NCBI RefSeq assembly: GCF_050436995.1
Contig: NC_134767.1
Span: 3,100,001-3,164,000 of the forward strand
DNA length: 64,000 nucleotides
Direction of reading: 5' to 3'
Source: Anticarsia gemmatalis
Taxonomy: Eukaryota; Arthropoda; Insecta; Lepidoptera; Erebidae
A program made the translations under genes and the position numbers. Below the pieces are notes generated by a model. That model was not told where the DNA came from and searched no databases. It was given only the letters and a program-made list of their open reading frames with translations. Each line of letters starts with the position of its first letter. Position 1 is the stretch's first letter. Shown in pieces: positions 10,963 through 23,700 of this stretch.

Positions 10963-13900
10963 TATTTAGTTCTAGATTTTTTACTATGTCAACTGCTTCT
11001 ACAGCAATGAATCTAGTATCACAACTAGTTGTACAAACAACAAACACAAAGTACTACCAGAATGTAGAATTCGCAGATCGGACAAATATTGATTCCGTGT
11101 GGAGATCAAAACCATGACCCACGCACAAAGTAGTAGCGATGGACGCCGCGGGCTAAACTACGAAACGTCTGAAATACCAAGCTATAGTGACTAGAATATC
11201 GTAGGTTGTTTATGGGAACTGAGACGAGACTACAAAATTACGTACTGTAAAAAGTAGTCAGGATTAACCTCAAGAAATACAAGTAGGAAATCCTTCATTG
11301 CGAGCGAAAGCGCTGATAGAATCCCGTCTTATTAAGCAATTCAAACTCATAAAGCAGTCAGATTTCAGTTAAATTATATAGAAATGTAATCTAGATCCGT
11401 GAAAGCATTTTCAGAAGCTCTAAATGGCAGGAAATATTCTATTGCTTTTCAGTCGATTAACTCGCTCAATATGTATTATCTTAAGTTATATCCAACCTGC
11501 TTTCTTTGATGTTTTTGTTATTATTTGTTACATAACATATTGGAATAGGAAACCGAATTATGTAACAAATTTTAAACTACGCAATGTTATTCTGCAATTC
11601 AAAATGGAATTTAAAATTGCAATATTAATATACTAAATATATCATGCCTTTTTACCTGTAGGCAGAAGTGTATGAAATAAACCCTCGTTTCGCCATTTAC
11701 AACGTCAGTTCTATATTATAAGGGGCAGCCGTAATATTATCTATCTATAAAAACCAACTATCTAAGACTTTATAAGTAGTCTCCAAAAATAAACAATGGC
11801 CAGAACTCAAATATAAATTATTTTGTGGAAGCAGTATGACAATAAACGACACAAACGTAGCACGTACTTGGCTTTTGAATTCCCAATATAGTAATAACGT
11901 TCTTTCGTTCAAAGTCGACAAAAATAGCACCTTCATAAAAACACCAAAAAATCCGCAATAATCTCAAAAATGTTTCAATATACAAATCTCAAAATACGGC
12001 AATATCAATCATCACAAGTCGGTATTAACAAAATCCTTAGCGATTTCCTCTCATAACAAAGGAGTAATTTAAGGTGACAGGAGTAAAGAAAGTCTAAAGA
12101 AAATTGTCCCTTTGTGCCTGACACAAGGAAAGTAGTAGAACGCTTTGTGTGAAGTGAAGACGGGAAACAATACAAGTCGAGTCACAAATTAAGGAAAACT
12201 GCTGAAAATATTCAAGTGGGAACGAAAAGGCAGCTCTGTAAGGGTGTAAGTATCGCGCTGCAGTTTTGAATTTACGCTCTTTTGGAAGTGTGAAATATTA
12301 TTCGAAGAGGTTATCTTAAGTTTAAGACAGACTATCTCGGATTGTTGTTAATTTAATGAGAATGAGAAGAAATTATATACAAATGTCGACTTTTGACTTC
12401 GGTTCCATGACGTATCAACGCAAGTAGGTCACGCAAGTCAATATAAAGATACAGGCTAGAATTAGGTAGAGAGCTAATTTCCATAGCCCCAGTTATATCC
12501 GTCGTTACAAGTGTTTTTTTTTTTGGTTAGGTTTAGGTTTAGTTTTGCTCATGGCGCGGGGACCTTTAAAAACACAAACAATGGACACAAAGTACAACCA
12601 AATATTTGCTCCATGTGGAAATCAAACACATGGCCGATGCAATGGCACTATTGAATCAAATTTTATAATGGACTCTAGTTAGTTTGTAGACTAAGTTAGC
12701 TGGTGTTTATAAAATTGTTGAAACTGGAATATCTTTGTTTTTTTTAATTCGCAAATTATGGATCTTATAGTATACTCTCTATAATTTCTCATTTTATTTT
12801 GACTATACCAATAACCCTCAAATAAGCTATTATCATTCCGAAAAAATGCTAATTAACGTCGTTCAATTAAGCCACTCCGTACCTCCATAATTCAGAATTA
12901 CCTTAGAGAAATGGCAGCATTATTGGCAGCTACTTCCGTCGTTGCCTGTTAGTAATATCAATTAACGTAATTAGTACGGTATATTCCACACGTGACATAA
13001 TCCATATCGCTGCGGATTAACCGTTTAAATATACATTAGATCATGTTATATGGTAATTACTTAGGTTTATTATGTAAAAGTGTGTGGTGTGTGAATATAA
13101 ATTGTGGGAGATCTGTTTTATATCATGAAGATAGATAATCCTAAATTTACTGGAAACTAACTTGTTAGTTTTTTTAAATATTTTTTCCATGTTCCTTCAA
13201 ATATTAATGGTCCATTGAGTTCTGACATGAGGATTGGTGATTATTTTCAATTAATTTCTAGCTAATTTCAGAAAAGCTTTATAGCTGTTTACACGTAAAT
13301 TAAGTAATTATAATTTGTAGTATTTGATTATTAAAATATCTTATATCAGGAATAAACTTATTTTATAAAAAAATCTTAATCTCAGCTTTATAATTTAATA
13401 TATTTGTGTTTTCTTTAATCGTAATATGAAATACTTTCTGGGGAATTTTTTATTACAACAGAACCCCTGAACATATTACAAAATACGACGCTAGTAGACA
13501 CACAAATTGTGAAAGATTTTCGTAAAAACCCAGAAAAAAAAATTACTACCAAGCACAATGTAATGTAGAATACAAAATATTTTTGAACTATCGCACTAAC
13601 CACCCATAAACACGGTAACAAGGAAAATATGAAGACACACACAAGCAGTTAATAAAGAGCAAACGTGCCTCGTGCCCTGGGGGTACCCGTCATGTTATGC
13701 ATAACAACAAAGGATGCGATTCTCAAAGACTTGCCGAATGTATGTGATTTTTGTTTCAATCCTTTTGTATAAATAATTTGAGTTCCAAAAATTATGTTTG
13801 CTTTTTTCGGTTTTGCGGTTACATTTTTTAAATTTGGCAGCTCTTTTAATTATATTTTTAAATATTTCAGAACTTTTCAATTCGGTTCTAAATGAAAAAT

Positions 13901-13980
13901 ATTTTAAACCGACTTGAAAATAGGAGGAGATTCTCTAATCAGTGCGAATTGCTCTTACCTTTTTCGAAAAATCGGTAAGA
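10963..13980. other. Intergenic, no gene recognised
   Basis: Two degraded minus-strand SINE family-1 copies lie at about 11,025-11,135 (CAAACACAAAGTACTACC, TTGATTCCGTGTGGAGATC) and 12,527-12,645 (GGCGCGGGGACC, ATGGACACAAAGTACAACC). The remainder is AT-rich with no convincing exons. Confidence 0.45.
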
Positions 13981-14520
13981 AAAAAAAATCGGTATCCGAT
14001 AAATGTATCATGTATATGTTACTGTAAAAGCCCGATCGGTGGTAAATCCTAAGATTTTCCGGTATAACCTAAGATTTACCAACTCGCAATGGTAAAAGTC
14101 CGAACAATTCTTTTATTTCGAACTTTTACCTACATTCACTTGATGATGTCGAGATATCGCCGGAGCCCCGCTTCGCGGGGCTCCTCCTTCTGGGTGGTTA
14201 AAATAAAAAAAACCACGAAGGCTAAGGTGGGAGCTTCGCTTTCCTTCTAACCTAACCTACCCAATACCCATGTCGCTTTGCCCAAAACTCCTTCTTTATA
14301 ACTATGTCACAGTATATAATTATACCGTGAAATAGTTATAAACATAGTTATGAAGGAGGATTTTTTTATATATCGTAACATAGTTTTTAAACTCTGGCTT
14401 GTTCGGACTTTTACCATTGAGAGTTGGTAAATCTTAGGTTTTACCGGAAAATCTTAGGATTTACCACAGTTCGGGCTTTTACAGTAACATTAACATTATC
14501 GGATACCGATTTTTTTTTTC
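13981..14520. mobile_element. Foldback element built of hairpins
   Basis: The outer ends are inverted: ATCGGTATCCGATAA near 13,991 and ATCGGATACCGATTTTT near 14,495. The left arm continues CTGTAAAAGCCCGA, GGTGGTAAATCC and GGTAAAAGTCCGAACAA, then the GC hairpin GGAGCCCCGC at 14,162-14,184. The right arm (14,399-14,515) repeats the same blocks in opposite orientation but lacks the GC hairpin. The centre holds a further imperfect inverted repeat, CTCCTTCTTTATAACTATGT (about 14,288) against ACATAGTTATGAAGGAG (about 14,343). There is no ORF. I infer a non-autonomous foldback/MITE; the transposase superfamily is unknown. Confidence 0.7.
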
Positions 14521-17500
14521 AGAATAGTTATATTGTAAGATAATTTTACCTTTGAATAATGGCCTGGAAAAAGCTCACTCGAGTTGCTGCGATTGTTAAT
14601 TTCAAAACGCTAAACAATTTCCTTAAAATGATATTCGTAATTTATAACGTTGACATTTTTTTTGCAATCCCGATTACTCACAGATTGCACCTGAGACATT
14701 ATACGCTTGTCACATTTTTTATCAGTTTACGACGTTCTAACGTTGAGAAAGATATAAAAATACGAATCACGTAAGTGGAGTCGTAAATAACATCGAGGAA
14801 TGAAATCAAAATTGGTTTAGTATCCTCCAAGCTATAGATGTGTCTGTATTTTAGGATGAAATAAAAATTTATTATATTAATTATTAAGGTTCGTTTGTTA
14901 AAATAATTCACGAGTAGTTAAACGCTTTTAATCTGTAGTAACCTGTATATTTTCTAGGTTTATTATCTTAAAATAGAAAATTTTCATAAAAAATGTACAT
15001 ATTAATGTAGTGCCAAATTTAAACTAGAGCTAAGTTTGAGTTTTGTTACGCAAGAATTTATTGATTTGGCTTAGGTACCCGGTATAAATAAAGAATGGCG
15101 TAGTCTACAAGTGATATTTCTGAATGTATTACAAAAAATCATGAAACTGAGAGTTGTTTTTTATTTGGATAAACTGTACCTAACAACTGCAACACCTAAA
15201 ATTGTTTTAAAAAATAAAAACCAAGTGATATAAAGTATTGTCTCAGTAATTGTAACTGTTGCGCTTCTGCCCAACTTTTAAACTAAGCCCCAAGAGACTT
15301 AAAGTGTAAATTCAACTTTTACCACTGTTGGTTGCACCTCCAAAGTTTAGGCAATTGGACATTCTGAACTATTTTCTTTTTGTTTTATGCAACACGGTTC
15401 CACATAGCATATGGTATTATGAAGATGTATCAAAACAAAAACCTAACGGATGAACACCATGCGCAGCAAGCCTTGCTTATTTGCCAGCCATATAATGCAG
15501 CTTCCCTCACAAGGATACTATTTTACTAGTAGCAAGTCCCATCAAATCGGTTTTGCTGTTTCAATATAACCGTCGTAACAGAAAGATTTAAAAACATTTT
15601 TGAGCTGACTTTAATCCTCTGGATAACAATCGCTATAGCTGTACTAGGTACACACACATACGTTGTACACATACTAGAGTGACAATAGCATAGATATCAA
15701 TAAACTAACTTTAGTAATCTATCCACACATAAGCCGAACTCTCGTCTAACAATCTACTGTATAAAGATTTGAGTTACCAAAGACACTCACGACTAAACGC
15801 TATTAACTGTTGCTATTATATACCGGTATTATTTGTGTACAGTAATGAGCAAGAATATTAACCAATTGAAACTTATTCAAACGTAATTTAAACGTTGAAA
15901 TTGTGTTTTTTTCCATAGGTGTAGACAGACACTACAATAACGCCACTTGGTACGATCCTCACAAACTATTTTTAGGATCGTACTAAGTGGTGTTATCTTG
16001 TGTAGGGTTAGTTCCTTGCTTCATTCACATCCATACATCTTGTCATACAGGACAGCCAGTTACGAGTGCTACGCACTTAAGAAGAGACTGTTAGAGAATG
16101 CAATGTGATATAGATCAATGTTCAATCAATAAATTATGGTTATTTTACTGTTTTCATGGATCAAAATGTGACAGTATATGCGATTTTTACTCGCGACTGT
16201 ACATGTTAGTAAACTTAACCTAAACGTGTAAATTGATGTTGAACATTTGAGTTGAATGGCAGATGGAGTGGTTTCTAACGTGTCTGAGCATGTCGATTAC
16301 GAAGTCTCGGGTTCGATTCTCGGAATTGGAGAGTAAATATCGTAACTGCTCATCAAATCAATTTCGGGCATCGGGTAAAGCAGTAGTGAGCTTTTCTAGA
16401 AAATATGTGTTTATTAAGTTTTTATGCATCGAATTTTACTAAAACGTATACTTGTAAAGAAAAGACCGATAAGTAACTCTGAATTTTTGAAGTGTAACAG
16501 ACATGATAATAATATTATTTATACATGACATGTATTCTGCTCATAAACTCTTGATAGTCGTGTCTATAACAATCTAGCGGGCTACACTAACGCTACCAAC
16601 AAATATATCCCTGCACAATTGATACAGAACACCGTAGCCGAATATCGACTAGAAGACCAATATTATAGTTATTTATTACAACTAGTATAACCTTGAACTC
16701 AACAAAAGTCATTACAAAGGTCTTTCGCAAATCTCATTACCTATTATTTGTGTACTCTTGTACAATACAAGATGTCCTTTTAACCTCGTTCCAAATTAGT
16801 TTTGTCACTTCGTGCTGGTCCGTTTTCACAGTACAGTCACGTAGCTAAGTGAAAAACAAGATCTTAGCCGCGATAAAGGGTAGGCGCTGCGTTTGCGTTT
16901 CCTTTTCGAAAATGGAGAAAAGTCTGAGTAAAATTTATGGTTAATTTCTCGTGAGTAGCCGTAACACATTTTTAAGATTATGAATTGAATATTATTGAAT
17001 TTATAGTGGTGAAGAAGTTGGTTATTTTAATTAAATAATAGTATTCGTTAATAAAAAATATATACCGATTCAAAAAAAAACTTACAAAGCAGTATCAAGT
17101 TAAAAGCATTGAGGTGAATAAACAGTACATTCAAAGTAGTGATTTTAATTATATAAAAATACCGTTAAAAAGTTAGGTTTTGCTTTGACTGAAAATCAAT
17201 ATCAGCATCATCATTGGCCTGTGTCCATCTATTGCAGATGATTAATGTGGCGTCAAATAGAGAAACATTTGAACATATTATAATTTGTCTGTACAGTAAA
17301 ATCTCTTATACCAACCAGTTATGGATGCATTTGAGACATTTAAAATCCAAATCTTAATATCGATTTTTCTAATATGTAAAAGACAGCAAAAGTAAATTAG
17401 TAGATTATTTTCATTATACCCACTATATCTAGCTCATGCTTCAGTTTCTTTACAAAAAACCACCAGTGACTTCTAAAGTTCTCGATTAATTAAAACCATT

Positions 17501-18737
17501 CACAAGCAAGTAGAGCCAAAGTTGTATACCAAAAGTCAATATAAACTAGTCGAAAAATATCCAGCAAACCTTTTGCAGAAAGCAAATTCTCTGTCGCATT
17601 TCGAATACGGATATCGCCTGCGTTTTAGGAATTACACGAACGCTCTACCCTTAGTGGTCAGTAGTATTTCCCACGGGAATTTGAGGATTTTTCACATTCC
17701 ACTGCGAACTTTTAAAAGCACTGAGATGTATTTAGTACTATTGGATAGATTATTGCGTTAATGTAGTGGTTGGCATTAATGATCTATTATCTAGAGTTTC
17801 TATAGGTATACTAATTTTAAAACATTAGTTTGGTTGAAGGCGCAAATATCAGGAACAACTAGAACAAATTGAAAAAAATACTTTAGTGTTGGATAGTCTA
17901 TTTATTGAGAAAAGCTATAGGCTATATAACATCACGCTACGACCAATAGCGTCTCGTCAATAAAGTCTCGCAGGTTAGCTTAGGATAAAATTACTCTCTA
18001 CGTCTATGTTAAAGATTGTCTACCTATCTGTTACGCCTCTACCCTAAACTGATCAACCACTTTCGATTTTATTTAGAATGTTGATATTTAAAGTAAAAAT
18101 CCAACACAAACTAATCCATCATGCTAAGTTTTTTTCAAAAATATTTTCTAGGTTTGTATGTAAGCGGAGTGGCATGGTTAACGTAGTCAATTATAGTTCT
18201 GACGTTTAAAACAATGAGTTCGCTATTGTTATACTTGTCTGACTTGTCGCTTTCTTTATGATGCATTTTCAAACCATAAAAAAAAATACGGTACACAAAC
18301 ATTACTAAAATTTTCTTACACGATTCAAATATTAATTTTATTTTGAAATCCCGTTCGTTTTAAACGTAGGTTGACTTCACGATAAACTATTCCCTCTAAA
18401 AAATATCCCTAAACTCTGCACTGCAATGACATATTGCCAAAAAATATAAAGAATTGGCCGTCAAAACAAAAATACGTGAAAAGCACTACATATTGAGCCC
18501 TGATTTATTGCAAACAAGCGTGACCGCGTGCGTAATGGTTTACGAACTAGAATAGTGATTAATGACGGAGAATCCTTTAGGAAGGTCAGGGAATCTAATA
18601 AAGCGTTTGAATATGTAAATACTGATATGTATTGATATGTTATTCTGATGGGAATTATACATAGGACTTAGGTTACTCTAAATGAGAATAGCAGTAAGAG
18701 TACGTTACTTACCTAATAAAAGAGCAATTATATGTGC
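14521..18737. other. Intergenic, no gene recognised
   Basis: It holds an interspersed repeat at about 15,914-16,085, a third tRNA-head-like SINE start near 16,256-16,330 (GGGTTCGATTCTCGG), and a decayed Helitron fragment at about 17,880-17,975 (CTATATAACATCACGCTACG). No frame here looks like a conserved protein. Confidence 0.45.
15914..16085 (+). repeat. Interspersed repeat with internal hairpin
   Basis: It begins CCATAGGTGTAGACAGACAC, then an inverted pair CACTTGGTACGATCCT / AGGATCGTACTAAGTG around 15,950-15,990, and ends with CATTCACATCCATACATC and TTGTCATACAGGAC. A related copy is at 39,653-39,905 and a minus-strand relative at 22,063-22,262. It is non-coding and unclassified. Confidence 0.55.
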
Positions 18738-18940
18738 TTTGCCGCCCCGCGTCGTGCCTTGCTACGCGATGCTGTTTCACTACATTGCGCTGCACTTTGC
18801 TACGCGACAAATATGCATCGCTACGCGGCGCTGTGGTTCCCTACGCGGCGCTACGGTTCGCTACGCTACGCAATTCTTCACTACGGTACGGCTTGCTTCG
18901 AAGCGTAGCGCTGTGTGTTGCTTCATTGCGCTGCAGTTCA
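18738..18940. repeat. GC-rich degenerate tandem repeat
   Basis: This 200-bp block is a run of imperfect units built on CGCTACGCGGCGCTG and GCTACG, with variants such as CTACGCGATGCTG, CTACATTGCGCTG and TTCGCTACGCTACG. It is far more GC- and CpG-rich than its surroundings. Several frames stay open through it only because of the repeat composition. I infer a decayed minisatellite rather than a gene. Confidence 0.65.
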
Positions 18941-19321
18941 TGAATCAATAAATGAAGTTTACAAGTCATTATCCTTGTAATATACTTATCGTTCCAGGCT
19001 GACTAGGTGTATATCTACTTAAATTTAGTATATTATACTTAAGCCTGACCCTCCGAAAAACCCACATTAAATGACAAACACGGTTCAAACCATCTGTTGC
19101 TATTAACAAACATTACTTCAATATTATTCATACAAAACATCTGCAATGTAATAAAACAGACATTTGAGAGTGACCCTTACACTCATTGATACCCAAAAAG
19201 CAAGAAAATAACGAGGTACAAAAACAGCTGCCTTTGGCCCTTAGTGTCCCTTATTTGTCCCAAATTTGTCCCTGGACCATCATTTCAACACTTCTCACGT
19301 ACCTACTTACTTATTAAGGGC

Positions 19322-19925
19322 TCTTACGGCCGGCTTAAAAAACTGCTTCGGATTCCATCCCCGTAAGTGCAAAACTTTGGTTTGATGTGGTCAAATTGAT
19401 AAACCCAAATGTCTTTGGCCCAATTTCTAAGAAAGGGTTAAGATTGCATTGATGGCTTTCGCCCTTACAAAAGATCTGGGTAGTTGGATTAGTGCCAAAC
19501 TTGGCATGGCCAATAAATATGATGACCAAAATGTCCTAGGAAAAAGTTTTTTCACGTATGGCCTACTTAGTAAAAATCGAAATTTAACAATCGGCTGCTT
19601 AAAATTTAGTGAAACTTACCACGTCACCGAATTACGGAACAAAAGAAAAAACTTGCATAGAAAATTAAATGATACTGTTGTCTTGTGTACAGGCCGCAAG
19701 TTATTCGTAATCCTCCAGCAGCTGCATGCATTATCGCGAAAATGCTAAAAACTGGCGTATGAAATACGTAAATACCTATATTTTTACTACTCCAACTATT
19801 ACCATTAAAGTTGACCAGTCCACTTCCTTAAAGAAAGGCAATCCAAATCATTTGATTCCTCCAATTCAGCTGGGTCCTATTACACGTACAATTTTCACCG
19901 AACTTTGGCCAAGACCCTCTTAATT
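19322..19925 (+). pseudogene. Possible decayed coding relic, function unknown
   Basis: Plus-strand reading gives protein-like stretches such as SDSIPVSAKLWFDVVKLINP (about 19,350) and LKKGNPNHLIPPIQLGPITR (about 19,828), broken by stops and frame changes. Base composition is less AT-rich than around it. This could be an old transposon or processed gene remnant, or chance. I do not recognise the family. Confidence 0.25.
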
Positions 19926-20210
19926 TCTTTACGGGGCCCATGTTACGGGCTCCATAATAGCCAACGATTTAGAAAAGAAAACGTTCGCATTGTAATTGTT
20001 TAAATGTTAAATGTGAATCGTTTTTTCCGCTTTAATTCGAAAAGAAAAGAAGAATTTTATTCGATTAAAACTAAATTGGTACAATCAATAAAGTCAAAGC
20101 AGTATTTAAAAATGTTTTGGAGTTTCCTTAAACCTTGAGTTTAATTCTCAAATTAGGCAGCATTTTCTAATTCTGTATACATAAGTTTAACTAGGTATAA
20201 ATATACTTAC

Positions 20211-20390
20211 TCCGTGGCGCAGTGGTTTAGATCGCCACGCCGGCTACCATTGCGTCAGGAGGTCGTTTCAGGGTTCAATTCCTACACGAAACAATTATTT
20301 GTGCGATCTACAAATAATTGTTTCGAGTTTGTAAAAGTCCCGTGAAAAGCAATTCTTGTGTGGGAGTTGTCTTTTTAAGAAAGAAAAAAC
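20211..20390 (+). mobile_element. tRNA-derived SINE (family 1)
   Basis: CTCCGTGGCGCAGTGGTTTA (A box) is followed by CATTGCGTCAGGAGGTCG and GGGTTCAATTCCTACACG (B box), then ACAAATAATTGTTTCG, GTTTGTAAAAGTCCCG and CAATTCTTGTGTGGGAG with an A-rich end. It matches the copy layout at 46,239 with small deletions. Confidence 0.8.
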
Positions 20391-20740
20391 TAAGAAAGAA
20401 GAGAAAATGGAACTGACGTGGAATTAAAGGCACTAACAAATCCTGGAGATTATTATAGTGGTAAACTTCTTAATTCTTAATTCCTCTTTCTAGTAAACTT
20501 TTTAATAGGAAATGTTAGGTATATAATAATTTATTATATACATTTACATAAATTATAACACGTGGATCCACTTTAGTTATTTACTTGTAACAAGGAGTGG
20601 ACTACGATTCAGTTTTTAGAATGCAAAATCTTTTTATAATCTATGTAATATATAAATAAAAAAATATGGACGTACGGTTACAACACATAGACCATATTAA
20701 AGACATGACGTATTTAAAAGAGATCTTCTCGAAATAAATT
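20391..20740. other. Intergenic spacer downstream of the secreted-protein gene
   Basis: AT-rich sequence with nothing recognised. On the minus strand an AATAAA overlaps the stop codon of the gene at 20,741, so the transcript's 3' end probably falls here. Confidence 0.4.
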
Positions 20741-23700
20741 TTATTTGACAATACCACATAATATAATAAAACACCAGAAACAAAATATTAATAGAACAAT
20801 ATCACTTTGCAAACGACTAATACTTTTGCTCACGAATTTGTACTCATTGTTATAGGCATCTGCGTTCATAAACTTGACGAGAGACTCACGTGACGGACGC
20901 GGGTCTCCACCGGGACAGTTCACGTACATCATGTTGTGATCACATTCCTAGGAAAATATAAACAAATAAAATATTATTTAAATCATCATTATTTCTGGCA
21001 AAAGACTTTTCAAGGGCCATTTCAAACGTGCGAACTAAGTCATGTCATTTTATCGCAGTCTCTCACTCGCACCTACACATTCCTATAATTCTTTTGATAA
21101 TGACGTAGTTCGCATGTTTGTAACGTTTCAGTTATAGAATCAGGCATACTAGGACTATAGAATAAGGCATCTAACGGACATAATTATTTTATTACTTTCA
21201 TTGCTGTTTGAAGCACTGATAGTATACCTAAATTTACTTAGATTTACGCACAACTTGTTCAGCAACCATTGACCCATAAAATATAATCTGTGGATAGGAG
21301 ACTGCGAATAGTAGTAGTAGTAGTATTTGAACAGAGAGTATAATATTAGTTTCAAAAAACTAATTTGAATAGTTTAAATACAATTTAATTATTTTTTTTT
21401 TAGTCTTACTCTTATTGTTGTTGTTTTGATATCATATTGTTTAATACGATGATTACATTTTATAATCCTCTAAATACACCACTTAATTAAAAATTCGTTT
21501 AAGATCACCATAACATTAACAATAAATTGTTCCGTGACGATGTTAAAACAAAAGCCTTGACATTCAAGTCTCAGATTCAATGTAACAAAACAGACAAACA
21601 ACCATTCCATCTGAGAACAAAAACGTCCAATTGCAAAAGTTCGGAAACACGATTTCAGTATAAAGTAGCCGAAACAAAAGTGCCAGGAATTGTTTTAACT
21701 AGGCGTGCAACGTAAAATTGTAGTCTCTTTTACAACGAAATTGCAGAGCATTTGAAATTTGCGAGGAATTGCTGCGGAATCGCTGCGGAATGCTGACAAG
21801 ACTACGGACGGACTGCGGAACAAATGGGATTGTGCGTGCACTCGGCGAGACTACTTGAGTCCTTTTTTGATTTGTCGAGTTTATTTCGGACGCGTTGATG
21901 TGAGTTTTCGTTTGATGTTCACAAAAATGTCGGAGTTTGTATGGCTTTTTTATGCGAGAAATGTTTCGTAGCACATTTTTTGTAATGGGTTTCTGGTTTA
22001 CGGAAGGGCTTTTAGCTGTGCTGATAATTATGATAATGCTTTTCTAAAAATGCTGTCATATTATGAAAATGTGTTTTAGGAAATACTAGACAAGGATAAG
22101 CCAAGTAAAATATTATAAAGAGAAGAGATTGAAAAAAGGTCCAGTGCGTCGTACTTGTAATGAGCGATTCTGTATGACACAAAGTATGGATAGGAATGAA
22201 ACAAAGGGAGTTTAGAGGGTTGTATTCAATGGCGTTCTCTAGTCTCTGCCTACGCCTAGAGGATGAAAGCGGGATTTTATGTGTATATGTATATTGCAAA
22301 AACTACAAAACCAACATTTCGGGTAAGTTAGTAAAATTCTTACGCTAACATTATCATAACAATAAAAATATGAAGTCAGGAAAAGTAACCAAAAACAATT
22401 TCAACTCAATTATTTAAACGAAGTGCACGAACAAAACGTTACAATTTGTACGAACGAAAGAAAATAAACTTAGTTCGTAACTTTATTCCGTTCAAACAAG
22501 AATGTAATGCATAGAAAACGTAGTTTTTGTCAAAACTGAAATATGAAAGAGTTGTTATGTTGAAACGAAGCCCAATTGCTCGTTGCGAGAGATATTTGAG
22601 GGAAATGTCGTATTCATAGCCTTTTAGTTAGTTAATTGACTGTTGAAAAATAAAACTATGGCTCCTTGGAGAGTTTTCTAGTTTGTTTTAGTACAGTATG
22701 CATAAATACTAGCACTTTTTATTGGATTCTTTTGTATCTTGATTGTTTACTGAAAAAAGTAAAGCTATATCCAAGTGATAAAAGACAAGTTTTTTTATAT
22801 GCTTGTTTCCATAGAAGGTGATGCACACTTTTCCCGAAAAAAGAAACCCAAGATCATCCAAATCCAGGAAACTTTGGATACGTTTACTGATGAAACCTTA
22901 TTAGGCATTAATACACCGTCTGTGCATATCTCAATCTGATGAAAAGTATGCGAATGAATGGGAACAATACTAGTAACTTTTCCATTCCACAGTTTCAGTT
23001 TTGTTCAAAATATGTTAGAGCTTTCCCATTTTATTCTTCATAGAACTAGAAGCAACTAACATCGAGTAATCTACTGTATTCGTCACTTGTTCCACAGTCA
23101 CGATTACAACGTCACACCTATGCCAAATCTGAAATTTCAACAGCTAACATTCTACAGAGGGAATATGAAATATCAGGTGTCATGGCGATCGTTAATATTA
23201 CAAAGTGAAGCGAAAACGGCTAAAAAAATACTCGAAGTTCTATTCTGGAACAATTTACTAGCGTAGGTGAATTGTAGGCATCGTTTTTTGATATTTGGAG
23301 TGCATTCGATTGTTGTTTAATGAAATACTAGAGCTTAATAAAAACCAAATGGTTATTTTATTATATATATTAGATAGCTCGAAAAGAGTTTTTTTTTATC
23401 GCTGACCATTTCTTCAAGCTAAATAAATATAAACTTAAGGAAAGAATCAAATATTATATGACTGGTACTGTGCTATTGCATTAGGTTAAGAACCTGTAAT
23501 AATAGTTGTAAGAGGCATTTAAATAGATAAATAAATGTTTTTAGATGCACTCATCATCATCATCATCATCTCAGCCGGGAATCGTCCACTGCTGGACAAA
23601 GGCCTCCCCCATCGAGCGCCAATAGGACCGGTCCTGGGCCGCCCTCATCCATCGGACTCCGGCAACCCTTACCAGGTCGTCGGTCCATCTTGTGGGGGGC

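Noticed and set aside
1..14184. A 14-kb autonomous transposon bounded by the inverted ~170-bp repeats
   Set aside because: No transposase or other mobile-element gene lies between, and the right copy is part of a small self-contained foldback element.
18682..18951. Overlapping 69- and 89-residue plus-strand frames, Arg/Cys-rich
   Set aside because: They stay open only because the DNA is a GC-rich tandem repeat; no domain, signal peptide or splice context.
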